This document shows positions 32,923-42,106 of a stretch of DNA of 64,000 bases, in pieces. The position numbers and the translations under genes are program-made. Origin of the DNA: Lachnospiraceae bacterium (GTDB lineage: Bacteria > Bacillota > Clostridia > Lachnospirales > Lachnospiraceae); contig CABJBK010000001.1 in assembly GCA_902363825.1 (NCBI GenBank), positions 327,084 to 391,083 on the forward strand. The letters run 5' to 3'. The notes beneath the pieces were generated by a model, which saw nothing but the letters and a program-made list of their open reading frames with translations, ran no database searches and had not been told where the DNA came from. Each line of letters opens with the position of its first letter. Position 1 is the first letter of the stretch.

Positions 32923-33609
32923 ATGATGAATAAATTGAAAATTTTAGTTGTGGATGACGAGAGCAGAATGCGCAAACTGGTGCGGGATTTCCTGGTGAAG
33001 CAGAATTTTGAAGTGGTGGAAGCGGGAGACGGCGAGGAAGCGTTAAATCTGTTTTATCAGGATAAGGATATCGCACTTATCATACTGGATGTTATGATGC
33101 CAAAGATGAATGGATGGGAAGTGTGCAGGGAGATCCGGGAAACTTCAAAAGTACCGATCATCATGCTGACCGCGAAGAGCGATGAGAGTGACGAATTGCA
33201 GGGATTTGATCTTGGGGTGGATGAATATATCTCCAAACCGTTCAGCCCGAAGATCCTCGTGGCGCGCGTGGAGGCTATTTTAAGACGTACCAACAAAGCG
33301 GCAGGAGAGGAGATTCTTGAGACCGGCGGGATCCGCATGGATAAAACGGCACATATGGTCACGGTGGACGGCGCGCATGTAGATCTAAGCTTTAAGGAAT
33401 TTGAACTGTTAGCATATTTCATGGAAAACGAAGGAATTGCGCTCTCAAGGGAAAAGATCTTAAACCATGTGTGGAACTATGATTATTTCGGAGATGCCCG
33501 CACGATCGATACCCATGTAAAAAAACTCAGGAACAAAATGGGCGAAAAAGGCGAATATATCAAGACAATCTGGGGCATGGGCTACAAATTCTCCGTAGAT
33601 CCGGAATAA
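32923..33609 (+). CDS. OmpR-family response regulator
   Basis: A 228-residue regulator. The receiver domain has VVDDESRMRK, phosphoacceptor Asp56 in IILDVMMPKMNGW and the KPFSPK lysine. A winged-helix DNA-binding domain ends in IWGMGYKFS. GAGGTG lies upstream of two adjacent ATGs (32923 and 32926). Its kinase follows, then a lipoprotein gene with its own promoter. Signal and regulon cannot be read from the sequence. Confidence 0.92.
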   Translation: MMNKLKILVVDDESRMRKLVRDFLVKQNFEVVEAGDGEEALNLFYQDKDIALIILDVMMPKMNGWEVCREIRETSKVPIIMLTAKSDESDELQGFDLGVDEYISKPFSPKILVARVEAILRRTNKAAGEEILETGGIRMDKTAHMVTVDGAHVDLSFKEFELLAYFMENEGIALSREKILNHVWNYDYFGDARTIDTHVKKLRNKMGEKGEYIKTIWGMGYKFSVDPE

Positions 33610-33643
33610 CGCGGCAGAAATTCGGATGAGCGGGAGGTCGGAA

Positions 33644-35140
33644 ATGAAGGAAGAAAAAACGTTAAAGGCGAGAAATTCGATCACAGGGCAGATCGCGGGC
33701 ATTATTATCGGACTTGTGACCGGTACGGTAGTGCTCTGCTGGCTGCTCAATACCGTGTTCCTGGAAAGCTATTATGTGAGGAGCAAACAGAAGCTTCTGA
33801 TCAACGGATTTACCAGGATCGACCGGGCATGCGAGGATGACAAGCTGCAGTCAGCGGATTTTGCCATTGAATTTGACAAGATCTGTTCCAACAGCAACAT
33901 CACGATCATGATCATCGATTCGGACGGGAACGTGGTGAAATCCTCGGCGCGGGATACCGAGACGATGCATGACCAGTTTATCGCGGCAATCTTCGGAACC
34001 GTGAACGGAGCGGCAAATAACATTGCGTCGGGAGAGGATTACAAGATCATACGCCAGACGGATGACAGATTACAGACCGAATACTATGTCCTCTGGGGGA
34101 TCCTGCCGGACGGAAACCTGATCATGATGCGTACTCCGCTTGAAAGTATCAGGGAGAGCGTGACGATATCGAACCGTTTCCTGACGTATGTCGGGATTAT
34201 TGCGGTCATTTTGAGCGCGGTGACGGTTGTCTTTGTGACGAAACGTGTCACGATGCCGGTGTTAGAGCTCACGGAAATATCCAGACGCATGATCGGGCTG
34301 GATTTTGACGCGAAATATCATGGAAACGGGAAAAATGAGCTCGACCAGCTCGGGGAGCATATGAACCAGCTCTCGGAGACACTGGAACGCACGATATCGG
34401 AGTTAAAGAGCGCCAACAATGAGCTGAAACTGGATAACGAAAGAAAGACAGAGATCGATGAGATGCGCAAGGAATTTTTATCCAATGTCTCTCATGAATT
34501 AAAGACGCCGCTTGCGCTGATCCAGGGATACGCCGAAGGACTGCAGGAGTGCATCAATGATGATGCGGAGAGCAGGAATTTTTACTGCGATGTCATTATC
34601 GATGAGGCGGATAAGATGAATCAGATGGTAAAAAAACTGCTGACGTTAAACCAGCTTGAGTTTGGAAATGACACGGTGACGATCGAGCGGTTTGATATGA
34701 CCGAATTGATCCGTGGAGTGCTTGGCTCCTCTGCGATCCTGCTCGAACAAAACGGGATCACCGCCGAATTTGCGGAGACGGAGCCTGCGTATGTCTGGGC
34801 GGATGAATTTAAGATCGAAGAGGTTATGACCAATTATCTGAGCAATGCGATCCATCATGCTGATTTTGAAAAGAAGATCTCTGTATTTTATACCAGAAAA
34901 GAAGACTGTCTGCGGATCAGTGTGTTCAATACGGGAACGCCGATCCCGGAGGAGGATCTCCCGAATCTTTGGATCAAATTTTACAAAGTGGACAAGGCAA
35001 GGACCAGAGAATACGGAGGAAGCGGGATCGGACTTTCCATCGTGAAGGCGATCATGGATTCCCTGCACCGGGAGTGCGGTGTGATCAACCACGAGAATGG
35101 TGTTGAATTTTGGCTGGAATTGGATATAAATAGCAAATAA
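33644..35140 (+). CDS. Sensor histidine kinase
   Basis: A 498-residue membrane kinase with two helices (about 15-37 and 172-195) around an external sensor of about 130 residues. HAMP, the H-box SNVSHELKTPLALI, the N-box NYLSNAIHHA and the G-box GGSGIGLSIVKA follow. ATG at 33644 is chosen for the GGGAGG site; an in-frame ATG at 33626 lacks one. It pairs with the preceding response regulator, separated by 34 nt. Stimulus unknown. Confidence 0.92.
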   Translation: MKEEKTLKARNSITGQIAGIIIGLVTGTVVLCWLLNTVFLESYYVRSKQKLLINGFTRIDRACEDDKLQSADFAIEFDKICSNSNITIMIIDSDGNVVKSSARDTETMHDQFIAAIFGTVNGAANNIASGEDYKIIRQTDDRLQTEYYVLWGILPDGNLIMMRTPLESIRESVTISNRFLTYVGIIAVILSAVTVVFVTKRVTMPVLELTEISRRMIGLDFDAKYHGNGKNELDQLGEHMNQLSETLERTISELKSANNELKLDNERKTEIDEMRKEFLSNVSHELKTPLALIQGYAEGLQECINDDAESRNFYCDVIIDEADKMNQMVKKLLTLNQLEFGNDTVTIERFDMTELIRGVLGSSAILLEQNGITAEFAETEPAYVWADEFKIEEVMTNYLSNAIHHADFEKKISVFYTRKEDCLRISVFNTGTPIPEEDLPNLWIKFYKVDKARTREYGGSGIGLSIVKAIMDSLHRECGVINHENGVEFWLELDINSK

Positions 35141-35143
35141 CAG

Positions 35144-35172
35144 TTGTTTCGTTGTTTGAAAAATGCTATACT
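35144..35172 (+). promoter_or_regulatory. Promoter of the lipoprotein gene
   Basis: TTGTTT (35144-35149) and TATACT (35167-35172) are spaced exactly 17 bp, right after the kinase stop codon. Confidence 0.6.
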
Positions 35173-35211
35173 GTTAAAAGTATTAACAGTTATTTCTCAA
35201 GGAGAGATGGT

Positions 35212-35937
35212 ATGAAAAAGTTAAGAGCAAAGCTGGGTATGGGTTTGCTGTTTTCGGCACTTGTGTTGACGACCGGGTGTGGCGAGAAGGCAATTCAGCT
35301 CACGGACGAAGAAGAGGGGCTGATCGTGGATTACACGGCACATGTGGTGTCGAAGTTTAATACCAGACAGCCGGACGGACTGGTTTATGTCGATACTTCG
35401 CAGGAAGAGGAAGAGAGCGAAGAACCGGTCGAAACAGGAGCAGAAGAAGAGACGACAGAACAGGATGCTGTTTCACAGATGGGACAGAATGACGGACAGG
35501 CGCAGGAGGAGGCACAGCCGGTTTCCATGACACTGACCGAAGCACTTCAGATTGCCGGGGTGGACGCGCAGGTGACTTCCACAGAACTCAGACCTTCGTA
35601 TGAAGAGGGCGACTATTACGCAATGGATGCTTCCGCGGGAAAGACGTTCCTTGTCGTGCATGTGACGCTGAGCAATCAGACGGCGGAAGATATAAGCGTT
35701 GATCTGCTTTCGGGACAGCCGCAGTTCGGGGCGGAGGTCAATGGCGCCGGAGCGGTTTCTGCGGAGATGACGGTGCTGTCCAACGACCTTGCAACCTATC
35801 AGGGAACACTTGCGGCAGGCAGCAGTGTGGATACGGTCCTTTTATTCCAGGTTCCGGCGGATGGCGTGACACAGGTGGATACGCTGACACTTGACCTTAC
35901 ATGGAACGGGAACAGTTATACGATCCCCTGTCTGTAA
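35212..35937 (+). CDS. Predicted lipoprotein with DUF4352-like C-terminal domain
   Basis: A 241-residue secreted protein with a type II signal peptide: MKKLRAK, a hydrophobic core, then a lipobox TTGC (Cys23). An acidic low-complexity linker (about residues 65-110, Glu/Gln-rich) separates it from a beta-rich C-terminal domain (LVVHVTLSNQTAEDISVDL) of the DUF4352/telokin-like type; that assignment is tentative. Start at 35212 follows AAGGAGAGATGGT. It lies after a two-component system and may be an envelope-stress target of it, which is inference. Confidence 0.75.
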   Translation: MKKLRAKLGMGLLFSALVLTTGCGEKAIQLTDEEEGLIVDYTAHVVSKFNTRQPDGLVYVDTSQEEEESEEPVETGAEEETTEQDAVSQMGQNDGQAQEEAQPVSMTLTEALQIAGVDAQVTSTELRPSYEEGDYYAMDASAGKTFLVVHVTLSNQTAEDISVDLLSGQPQFGAEVNGAGAVSAEMTVLSNDLATYQGTLAAGSSVDTVLLFQVPADGVTQVDTLTLDLTWNGNSYTIPCL

Positions 35938-35995
35938 GCGGAATCCGGAAAAAACCAGATTCTGTGAAAAAAACGGTGCAGAATAAGTCGTATTA

Positions 35996-36004
35996 TGCTA
36001 TAAT
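35996..36004 (+). promoter_or_regulatory. Extended -10 promoter of cheV
   Basis: TGCTATAAT (35996-36004) lies 40 nt before cheV, with no good -35 box. No sigma-D box was found here. Confidence 0.5.
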
Positions 36005-36043
36005 AAATTCAGTTATACAAGAGTACTTCGGGAGGAAATGTCG

Positions 36044-36952
36044 ATGGAGACAAATATTTTATTGGAAAACGGAACAAATGAGCTGGAAGTATTAGAGTTT
36101 ACGCTTAATGATAATCATTACGGAATAAATGTTGCCAAGATTCGTGAAATCTTATCTTATCAGCCAGTTACACCGGTGCCGAACGCACACGAGAGCGTGG
36201 AAGGTATTTTTATGCCGCGTGACACCATGATCACGGTAATCAGTCTGAAGAAGAGCCTTGGTCTGCCGGAAACGGACGAACAGGGACTGTTCATCATTAC
36301 AAACTTTAATAAATTAAATATCGCGTTTCATGTAGATACCGTAGTCGGAATACACAGAGTTTCCTGGGCGGAGATCATCAAACCGGATTCTACGATCAAC
36401 GCGACTGAGAGCGGTGTTTCTACCGGCGTGATCAAGATGGACGACAAGCTGGTCGTAATCCTTGACTTTGAAAAGATCGTAACAGATATCAGCCCGGAGA
36501 CAGGACTGAAGGTATCGGATATTGATGAACTCGGTGAGAGAAGAAACAGAAGCGATTCCCCGATCCTGATCGCGGAAGATTCCCACCTTTTAAGCAAGCT
36601 GATCACAGACAGCTTAAAGAAAGCGGGATATACAAACCTGATCGTTACGATGGACGGACAGGAAGCATGGGACAAGCTTCAGGAATATCAGAAGGAAGGC
36701 GATGTATTCGACAGAGTACATTGCATTATTACAGATATCGAGATGCCGCGTATGGACGGACACCGTCTTACAAAGCTGGTAAAGAGCGATGAAGATTTAC
36801 AGAAGATACCGCTTATCATCTTCTCATCTCTGGTAAACGAAGAAATGCGCAGAAAAGGTGAAGCGCTTGGAGCGGACGCACAGCTTACAAAGCCTGAGAT
36901 CGGAAAGCTGGTATCAGCGATCGATGATCTGATTGATAAGCATGTAAAGTAA
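36044..36952 (+). CDS. cheV: Chemotaxis protein CheV
   Basis: A 302-residue coupling protein that links chemoreceptors to CheA and aids adaptation. An N-terminal CheW-like domain (about 10-155) is followed by a receiver domain (about 173-300) with phosphoacceptor Asp in CIITDIEMPRMDGH and the KP lysine. The ATG at 36044 is preferred because GGGAGG (36030-36035) is 8 nt upstream; ATG 36038 is only 2 nt away. No other chemotaxis genes are nearby, but it shows the host is chemotactic or derived from a motile lineage. Confidence 0.92.
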   Translation: METNILLENGTNELEVLEFTLNDNHYGINVAKIREILSYQPVTPVPNAHESVEGIFMPRDTMITVISLKKSLGLPETDEQGLFIITNFNKLNIAFHVDTVVGIHRVSWAEIIKPDSTINATESGVSTGVIKMDDKLVVILDFEKIVTDISPETGLKVSDIDELGERRNRSDSPILIAEDSHLLSKLITDSLKKAGYTNLIVTMDGQEAWDKLQEYQKEGDVFDRVHCIITDIEMPRMDGHRLTKLVKSDEDLQKIPLIIFSSLVNEEMRRKGEALGADAQLTKPEIGKLVSAIDDLIDKHVK

Positions 36953-36970
36953 GCTTTTTTAGAGGTTAAA

Positions 36971-37003
36971 TAGGGGATGTGATTTGAACAGTCACATCCC
37001 CTA
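36971..37003. repeat. Perfect 12-bp inverted repeat after cheV
   Basis: TAGGGGATGTGA (36971-36982) and TCACATCCCCTA (36992-37003) with a 9-nt loop. No T run follows, so it is not a typical intrinsic terminator. Confidence 0.6.
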
Positions 37004-37035
37004 ATGAGTATTAGAGAAAAACGGGGGTGCTGTTT

Positions 37036-38622
37036 GTGAGCAACACGGAAGAATATTTGGATGATTTGCTGGGATCGCTTTCTGACGGCGAAAAGAAAGA
37101 GGAAGCAGAAACCACAGCAGAAGAGACACCAGAAGTAACGCCGGAAGACAATGATGCGTCGGATATCATGGATCTGGAAGGAACTTCGGCTGAGGATGAA
37201 GAATTTTTAAAACAGTTTGAGCAGGAGCTTGCAGGAACTTCACAGGATGATCTGATGCAGCAGTTTGAACAGGAGCTGGGCGCAGATCAGGGAAATAAAG
37301 AAGAAGCGGTATCGGATGATACACAGGCACTGATCAACGATCTGGATGATATATTAAACGGAGACAGTGATGGCGGGTTCGAGGAACCGACACCTGACGC
37401 GGTGGAGGAACCGGAGATCCAGGCAGAGGCGGAAGCACCGCAGGCGCCAGAGGCACCGGAGGTTCAGCCGGAAGTGGCACCGGAGGTTCAGCCGGAAGCA
37501 GCACCGGAGGGTACCGATGAAGATCTGATGGCACTTTTGTCCGGAATGACAGGAAGTGATGAGCTGGCAGATGCCGGGGCAGAACCGGAGATACCCGGAG
37601 CCGCGCCGCAGGAGCCACAGGAAGAGTCGGAACCGGAAGCGGGTGCATTGGACACATCGGATGACCTGTTTGGCCTGGATGGACTGGACGGCCTCGGAGA
37701 CGGCGGCATTTTCGGAGACGATGAACCGGCTGCAACGGAAGATAGTGCGGAAGCAGACGAAGCGCCGCAGGAAAAAGAGACTGGAAAAGCAAAAAAAGAG
37801 GAAAAGGGCGAAAAGAAAAAAGGCGGATTCCTTCAGAAACTTTCCCTGATCCTGTTTGGCGAGGACGAAGAAGAAGACGAGCTTTCGGCGGATGACGAAA
37901 ACAAAAAGCTGTTAAAGGAACTGGACGCTGCCGGAGAGACAGATTCCGGTGCGGTAAAACCGGAAGATAAAAAGGCGAAAAAGAAACGGGAAAAAGCCGA
38001 AAAGCAGGAACAGAAGAAAAAGGAAAAAGAGGCAAAGAAAGCCGAGAAAGCACAAAAAGCGGCAAACAAACCGAAGAAAGAAAAGAAGCCGAAAGAAAAG
38101 GACAATACGCCGCCATTGCCGAAAAAACCGGTGATCCTGATCGCGGTACTGGCGATTTCCATTTTCGCGCTGATCCAGCTTGGAAGCAGCGCGGTGGGAT
38201 ATTCCGTGTTTAAAGGAGAGGCGCAGGACTCTTACAAACAGGGAGATTATGTGACAGCGTACGCAAAACTGGAAGGCGCGAAGATCAAATCGGCGGACGA
38301 AGATTTTTACAACAGAACAGCGCTTCTCGCAGCAATACAGGAAGAATATGATTCTTATCAGAGCATGATGCAGATAGGGAAAACAGAGATGGCACTCGAC
38401 TGCCTGATCCGTGGCGTCGGAAGATGCGATAATCATGCGGAAAAGGCAGAAGAATACGGTGTGACGGCAGAGGTGGATGAGTTAAAGAATCAGATGACCC
38501 AGACACTGACAGACACCTTTGGCGTGGATGAACAGCAGGCGTTAGAGGTATATGGACAGCGTGACCGTACAGATTATACACTGGAACTGAAAAAAATACT
38601 GAAAGCATCGGGCATGGAATAG
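37036..38622 (+). CDS. Large acidic membrane-anchored protein, unknown function
   Basis: About 528 residues. The first ~230 are very acidic and rich in Ala, Glu and Pro, with an eight-residue repeat (APEVQPEV, then APEVQPEA). Lys-rich charged stretches follow (about 250-360). One membrane helix (VILIAVLAISIFALIQLG, about 375-393) precedes a C-terminal helical domain of about 135 residues. GTG at 37036 is chosen because GGGGG lies about 8 nt upstream; the frame opens 3 codons earlier. No family recognised. It sits between cheV and the his genes. Confidence 0.7.
   Translation: MSNTEEYLDDLLGSLSDGEKKEEAETTAEETPEVTPEDNDASDIMDLEGTSAEDEEFLKQFEQELAGTSQDDLMQQFEQELGADQGNKEEAVSDDTQALINDLDDILNGDSDGGFEEPTPDAVEEPEIQAEAEAPQAPEAPEVQPEVAPEVQPEAAPEGTDEDLMALLSGMTGSDELADAGAEPEIPGAAPQEPQEESEPEAGALDTSDDLFGLDGLDGLGDGGIFGDDEPAATEDSAEADEAPQEKETGKAKKEEKGEKKKGGFLQKLSLILFGEDEEEDELSADDENKKLLKELDAAGETDSGAVKPEDKKAKKKREKAEKQEQKKKEKEAKKAEKAQKAANKPKKEKKPKEKDNTPPLPKKPVILIAVLAISIFALIQLGSSAVGYSVFKGEAQDSYKQGDYVTAYAKLEGAKIKSADEDFYNRTALLAAIQEEYDSYQSMMQIGKTEMALDCLIRGVGRCDNHAEKAEEYGVTAEVDELKNQMTQTLTDTFGVDEQQALEVYGQRDRTDYTLELKKILKASGME
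37453..37510 (+). repeat. 24-bp tandem repeat, 2.4 copies
   Basis: Units start with GCACCGGAGGTTCAGCCGGA at 37453 and 37477, with a partial third at 37501. The unit encodes eight residues (APEVQPEx), so copy-number change keeps the frame. Confidence 0.75.
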
Positions 38623-38630
38623 GAGTTTAT

Positions 38631-39251
38631 ATGATAGCGATTGTGGATTATGACGCTGGAAATTTAAAGAGTGTGGAAAAGGCACTGGCTTATTTACAGG
38701 AAGAGTCGGTGATCACCAGAGATTTTAAGGAGATTGAAAAGGCGGACAAGGTGATTCTGCCGGGAGTCGGTTCTTTTGGAGCGGCGATGGACAACTTAAA
38801 GAAATATGAGCTGGATAAGGTGGTAAAAGAGGTGACCGCTTCCGGGAAACCGTTTCTTGGTATCTGTCTTGGACTGCAGCTGTTGTTTAACGGCAGTGAA
38901 GAGAGCGAAGGCGTGGAAGGACTTGGAATCCTTGATGGTGACATTTTAAGGATCCCGGACACACCGGGGCTTAAGATCCCGCATATCGGCTGGAATTCGC
39001 TGACACTTAAAAATAACGGACGGCTGTTTTCCGGTCTTACGGAAACACCTTATGTCTATTTTGTACATTCTTATTATCTGAAAGCGAAAGATGAAACGAT
39101 CGTAAAGGCAGTCACGGAGTATGCGACCGGGATCCATGCGTCCGTAGAAAAAGATAACGTATTCGCATGCCAGTTCCATCCGGAAAAAAGCGGCACGACC
39201 GGTCTTTCCATTTTGAAAAACTTTGCGAAGACAGAGGGAGGTGTCTACTGA
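38631..39251 (+). CDS. hisH: Imidazole glycerol phosphate synthase, glutaminase subunit
   Basis: Provides ammonia from glutamine to HisF in histidine biosynthesis. The 206-residue class I glutaminase has nucleophile Cys79 in [12 protein letters not shown] and the His-Glu pair in CQFHPEKSG. Its stop codon TGA shares the A of the hisF start, so the two are coupled. No other his genes are in the window. Confidence 0.95.
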   Translation: MIAIVDYDAGNLKSVEKALAYLQEESVITRDFKEIEKADKVILPGVGSFGAAMDNLKKYELDKVVKEVTASGKPFLGICLGLQLLFNGSEESEGVEGLGILDGDILRIPDTPGLKIPHIGWNSLTLKNNGRLFSGLTETPYVYFVHSYYLKAKDETIVKAVTEYATGIHASVEKDNVFACQFHPEKSGTTGLSILKNFAKTEGGVY

Positions 39252-40012
39252 TGTTTACAAAAAGAATCATTCCATGTCTGGATGTCAACAACGGAAGAGT
39301 GGTAAAGGGCGTTAATTTTGTAAATTTAAGGGATGCCGGAGACCCGGTTGAGATCGCGGCGGCTTATGATAAGGCGGGAGCGGATGAAGTGGTGTTTCTG
39401 GACATCACGGCGTCTTCGGATGCGCGTGGAACGGTTGTGGATATGGTACGGCGCGTGGCGGAGAAGGTATTTATCCCGTTTACGGTTGGCGGAGGGATCC
39501 GCACCGTGGAAGATTTTAAGGTGCTGCTTCGCGAAGGCGCGGATAAGATATCGATCAACTCCTCGGCGATCAACACACCAAACCTGATCACGGACGCGGC
39601 AGACAAATTTGGAAGCCAGTGTGTGGTGGTCGCGATCGATGCGAGAAGACGGGCGGATGGTTCCGGCTGGAATGTATACAAAAACGGCGGAAGGATCGAT
39701 ACCGGTCTGGATGCTGTGGAATGGGCGATGAAAGCAGATGCCCTTGGCGCAGGTGAGATCCTTCTGACCAGTATGGACTGCGATGGAACGAAAGCAGGCT
39801 ATGATCTGGAACTTACCAGACAGATCGCAGAGAATGTCTCTGTTCCGGTCATCGCTTCCGGCGGTGCGGGAACAAAGGAGCACTTTTATGAAGCGCTTAC
39901 CGAGGGAAAAGCGGATGCAGCACTTGCGGCATCGTTGTTCCATTACAAAGAACTTGAAATCATGGATTTAAAAAATTATCTGGCAGACAAAGGCGTATCT
40001 GTGCGCAGATAG
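39251..40012 (+). CDS. hisF: Imidazole glycerol phosphate synthase, cyclase subunit
   Basis: Closes the imidazole ring, giving IGP and AICAR. The 253-residue TIM barrel has catalytic Asp11 ([15 protein letters not shown]) and the second catalytic Asp in [25 protein letters not shown] and [10 protein letters not shown] form the phosphate sites. ATG at 39251 overlaps the hisH stop; upstream in-frame codons lie inside hisH. AICAR also feeds the purine pathway whose genes lie at 2-6 kb. Confidence 0.96.
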   Translation: MFTKRIIPCLDVNNGRVVKGVNFVNLRDAGDPVEIAAAYDKAGADEVVFLDITASSDARGTVVDMVRRVAEKVFIPFTVGGGIRTVEDFKVLLREGADKISINSSAINTPNLITDAADKFGSQCVVVAIDARRRADGSGWNVYKNGGRIDTGLDAVEWAMKADALGAGEILLTSMDCDGTKAGYDLELTRQIAENVSVPVIASGGAGTKEHFYEALTEGKADAALAASLFHYKELEIMDLKNYLADKGVSVRR

Positions 40013-40044
40013 CATGTCGGATGAAGCAGATGGAAATAAAAACG

Positions 40045-40075
40045 GGAGATTTGCGGTGACGCAAATCTCCTTTTG
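40045..40075 (+). terminator. Terminator after hisF
   Basis: A perfect 10-bp stem GGAGATTTGC/GCAAATCTCC with a 6-nt loop, followed by TTTTG. Confidence 0.8.
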
Positions 40076-40091
40076 CAGGAGATGAAAGAAT

Positions 40092-40769
40092 ATGGGAATG
40101 ATCACAAATGACTGGCTGGATGCCATATCCGGAGAATTTAAAAAGCCGTATTACCGGGAGCTTTATAATTTTGTGCGGGAAGAATACAGTAAGACGACGG
40201 TGTATCCGCCGGCAGAGGATATTTTTAACGCGTTTCATTTTACACCGCTTGGCAAGGTGAAGGTGCTTCTTCTGGGGCAGGATCCGTATCACAATGTCAA
40301 TCAGGCGCATGGCCTGAGTTTTTCGGTGCTTCCGGAGCAAAAGGAGATCCCGCCTTCTTTGCAGAATATTTACAAGGAGCTGCATGATGATCTGGGATGC
40401 TACATCCCGAACAACGGTTATCTGAAAAAATGGGCGGATCAGGGCGTGCTGCTCTTAAACACGGTACTTACAGTGCGTGCGCACCAGGCAAACTCACATC
40501 AGGGCAGAGGATGGGAGGAGTTCACCGACTCGATCATCCGCGCGGTCAATGAACAGGACCGCCCGATCGTATACCTGCTCTGGGGCAGACCGGCGCAGAT
40601 GAAAAAGTCGATGTTAAATAATCCGAAACATCTGATCCTGACAGCGCCGCATCCGAGCCCGCTTTCCGCGTACCGTGGATTTTTCGGCTGTAAACATTTC
40701 AGCCAGACAAATGAATTTTTGAGAAAAAACGGTGTGGAACCGATCGACTGGCAGATTGAAAATATCTGA
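40092..40769 (+). CDS. ung: Uracil-DNA glycosylase
   Basis: Removes uracil from DNA to begin base-excision repair. The 225-residue family 1 enzyme has the water-activating Asp64 in GQDPYHNVNQAHGLSFSV. It also has the GVLLLNTVLTV and WGRPAQ segments and the HPSPLSAYRGFFG leucine loop with catalytic His. AGGAGATGAAAGAAT precedes the ATG. It is monocistronic, between the his terminator and its own hairpin. Confidence 0.96.
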   Translation: MGMITNDWLDAISGEFKKPYYRELYNFVREEYSKTTVYPPAEDIFNAFHFTPLGKVKVLLLGQDPYHNVNQAHGLSFSVLPEQKEIPPSLQNIYKELHDDLGCYIPNNGYLKKWADQGVLLLNTVLTVRAHQANSHQGRGWEEFTDSIIRAVNEQDRPIVYLLWGRPAQMKKSMLNNPKHLILTAPHPSPLSAYRGFFGCKHFSQTNEFLRKNGVEPIDWQIENI

Positions 40770-40802
40770 GAGACCGGGAAAATACCCGATAAAATGAGGA
40801 GT

Positions 40803-40830
40803 GCCCCGACATCCTTTCGGATACCGGGGC
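40803..40830 (+). terminator. Hairpin after ung
   Basis: GCCCCGACATCC (40803-40814) and GGATACCGGGGC (40819-40830) form a GC-rich stem with a TTTC loop. The T run after it is weak. The remaining AT-rich gap to 41155 shows only the sigma-D-type promoter and no convincing gene. Confidence 0.6.
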
Positions 40831-41073
40831 TATTATGAAAAAATTAATCAATTGATAATGCCGTAAGTTATATGTTTTATTTCTCTTTCGATGGTTCTAT
40901 CATAGCAAACGAATATGAACAAAGTATGAATAAAACTTTAACGTACTGTGAAAAACATACAAAAATGATTTGCAAACCAGAAAAATACTATAAAATATAC
41001 ACAAAAACGAAAAGCGAAAAAGAAATAAAGTGCAGGATGTATAGAGAAAAATGTAAAAAATAGAATAAAAATG

Positions 41074-41101
41074 TAAAAAAAGCAGGTAATATTGCCGATA
41101 T
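41074..41101 (+). promoter_or_regulatory. Sigma-D (sigma-28) type flagellar promoter
   Basis: TAAA (41074-41077) and GCCGATAT (41094-41101) are spaced 16 bp, matching the Bacillus sigma-D consensus TAAA-N14-16-GCCGATAT. It lies about 55 nt before the FliD-like gene. Confidence 0.7.
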
Positions 41102-41155
41102 AAAATATAGAAAGCAATAAAAAGCAGGATGCGTTGATTTCAAAGGAGTGATCAT

Positions 41156-41947
41156 ATGTCAATGACAATTAACAGCATGAATAGTCTTTTTTCCGGTATT
41201 TTTGGATGGAATAGTCAAAACAGCGCTAACAGCAGCCAGACCATGTTCGGACAGGATGCCAATCTGGGCATCAATCTCAGCGATTACGCGTCAATCAAAA
41301 GTGGAGCCTATCACAAGCTTTTAAAAGCTTATTATGAGAATGTCCCGGATGATGATAAAAAGACGGATAGTTCTTCCAAAAAGAATACCCAGACGACACA
41401 GAAGGAAAAGGTGGAGGAGCTGACGAGAGTAGAAAATGCGGCGGATGATGTAAAAGACGCGGCGGATGCGCTTCTGACCCAGGGAAATAAGTCTGTCTTC
41501 CATAAAGTGGAAAAGACGGGAGCCGATGGAAAGACCACATTGGGATATGATACGGATGCGATCTATAAAGCGGTGGATAAATTCGTGAGCAGTTACAATA
41601 CCATGATCGACAGGGGCGGCGACTCGGAGAACGAGCGTGTGCTGAAAACGACACTGTCCGCGGTTCAGAATACCAAAAAGAACGAGGACGCGTTAAACAG
41701 CATCGGCATTATGATCGGTTCCGACAACAAACTGTTGATTGATGCGGATAAGTTTAAAGCTGCCGATATGGATACCGTAAAATCTCTTTTCAATAAAACG
41801 GCGTCCTTCGGATATCAGACATCGGCAAATGCGTCCATGCTTTCGTTTTATGCAGAACGGGCGGCTTCACAGGCATCCACCTATGGGGCAAACGGAACAT
41901 ACACATACAATTATCAGAGCGGAAATCTGTATGATACGGGAATTTAG
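41156..41947 (+). CDS. FliD C-terminal-like protein, flagellar regulon candidate
   Basis: A 263-residue protein with no signal peptide. The region of about residues 140-225 (VDKFVSSYNTMID, then LNSIGIMIGSDNKLLIDADKFKAA and VKSLFN) reads like the C-terminal part of the flagellar cap protein FliD. The hook-associated N-terminal half of FliD is not evident. A Ser/Thr/Lys-rich linker occupies about 65-95. The sigma-D-type promoter directly upstream supports flagellar-regulon expression. GGAG lies 7 nt before the ATG. The exact role is unknown. Confidence 0.65.
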   Translation: MSMTINSMNSLFSGIFGWNSQNSANSSQTMFGQDANLGINLSDYASIKSGAYHKLLKAYYENVPDDDKKTDSSSKKNTQTTQKEKVEELTRVENAADDVKDAADALLTQGNKSVFHKVEKTGADGKTTLGYDTDAIYKAVDKFVSSYNTMIDRGGDSENERVLKTTLSAVQNTKKNEDALNSIGIMIGSDNKLLIDADKFKAADMDTVKSLFNKTASFGYQTSANASMLSFYAERAASQASTYGANGTYTYNYQSGNLYDTGI

Positions 41948-42040
41948 CATGTAAAAACGTAAGAATACAGAAAAAGGTGTGTGGAAGTGTTAAGAAATGT
42001 ACTTCAGATGGTCATATAAGCGGAAGAAAGGATCATAAAT

Positions 42041-42075
42041 AAAAGGCAGTTCTCTTTTTGGGGGAGCTGCCTTTT
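42041..42075. terminator. Bidirectional terminator
   Basis: AAAAGGCAGTTC and GAGCTGCCTTTTT form a stem with T-rich flanks on both strands. It ends the FliD-like gene and the opposite ABC-F gene. Confidence 0.75.
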
Positions 42076-42106
42076 TGGGCTTTTTGATAGGAGGGAATCC
42101 GACGGA

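Noticed and set aside
40872..41063. 63-codon plus-strand frame between ung and the FliD-like gene
   Set aside because: Very AT/Lys-rich with no convincing ribosome site; looks like chance in AT-rich DNA that also holds the sigma-D-type promoter.
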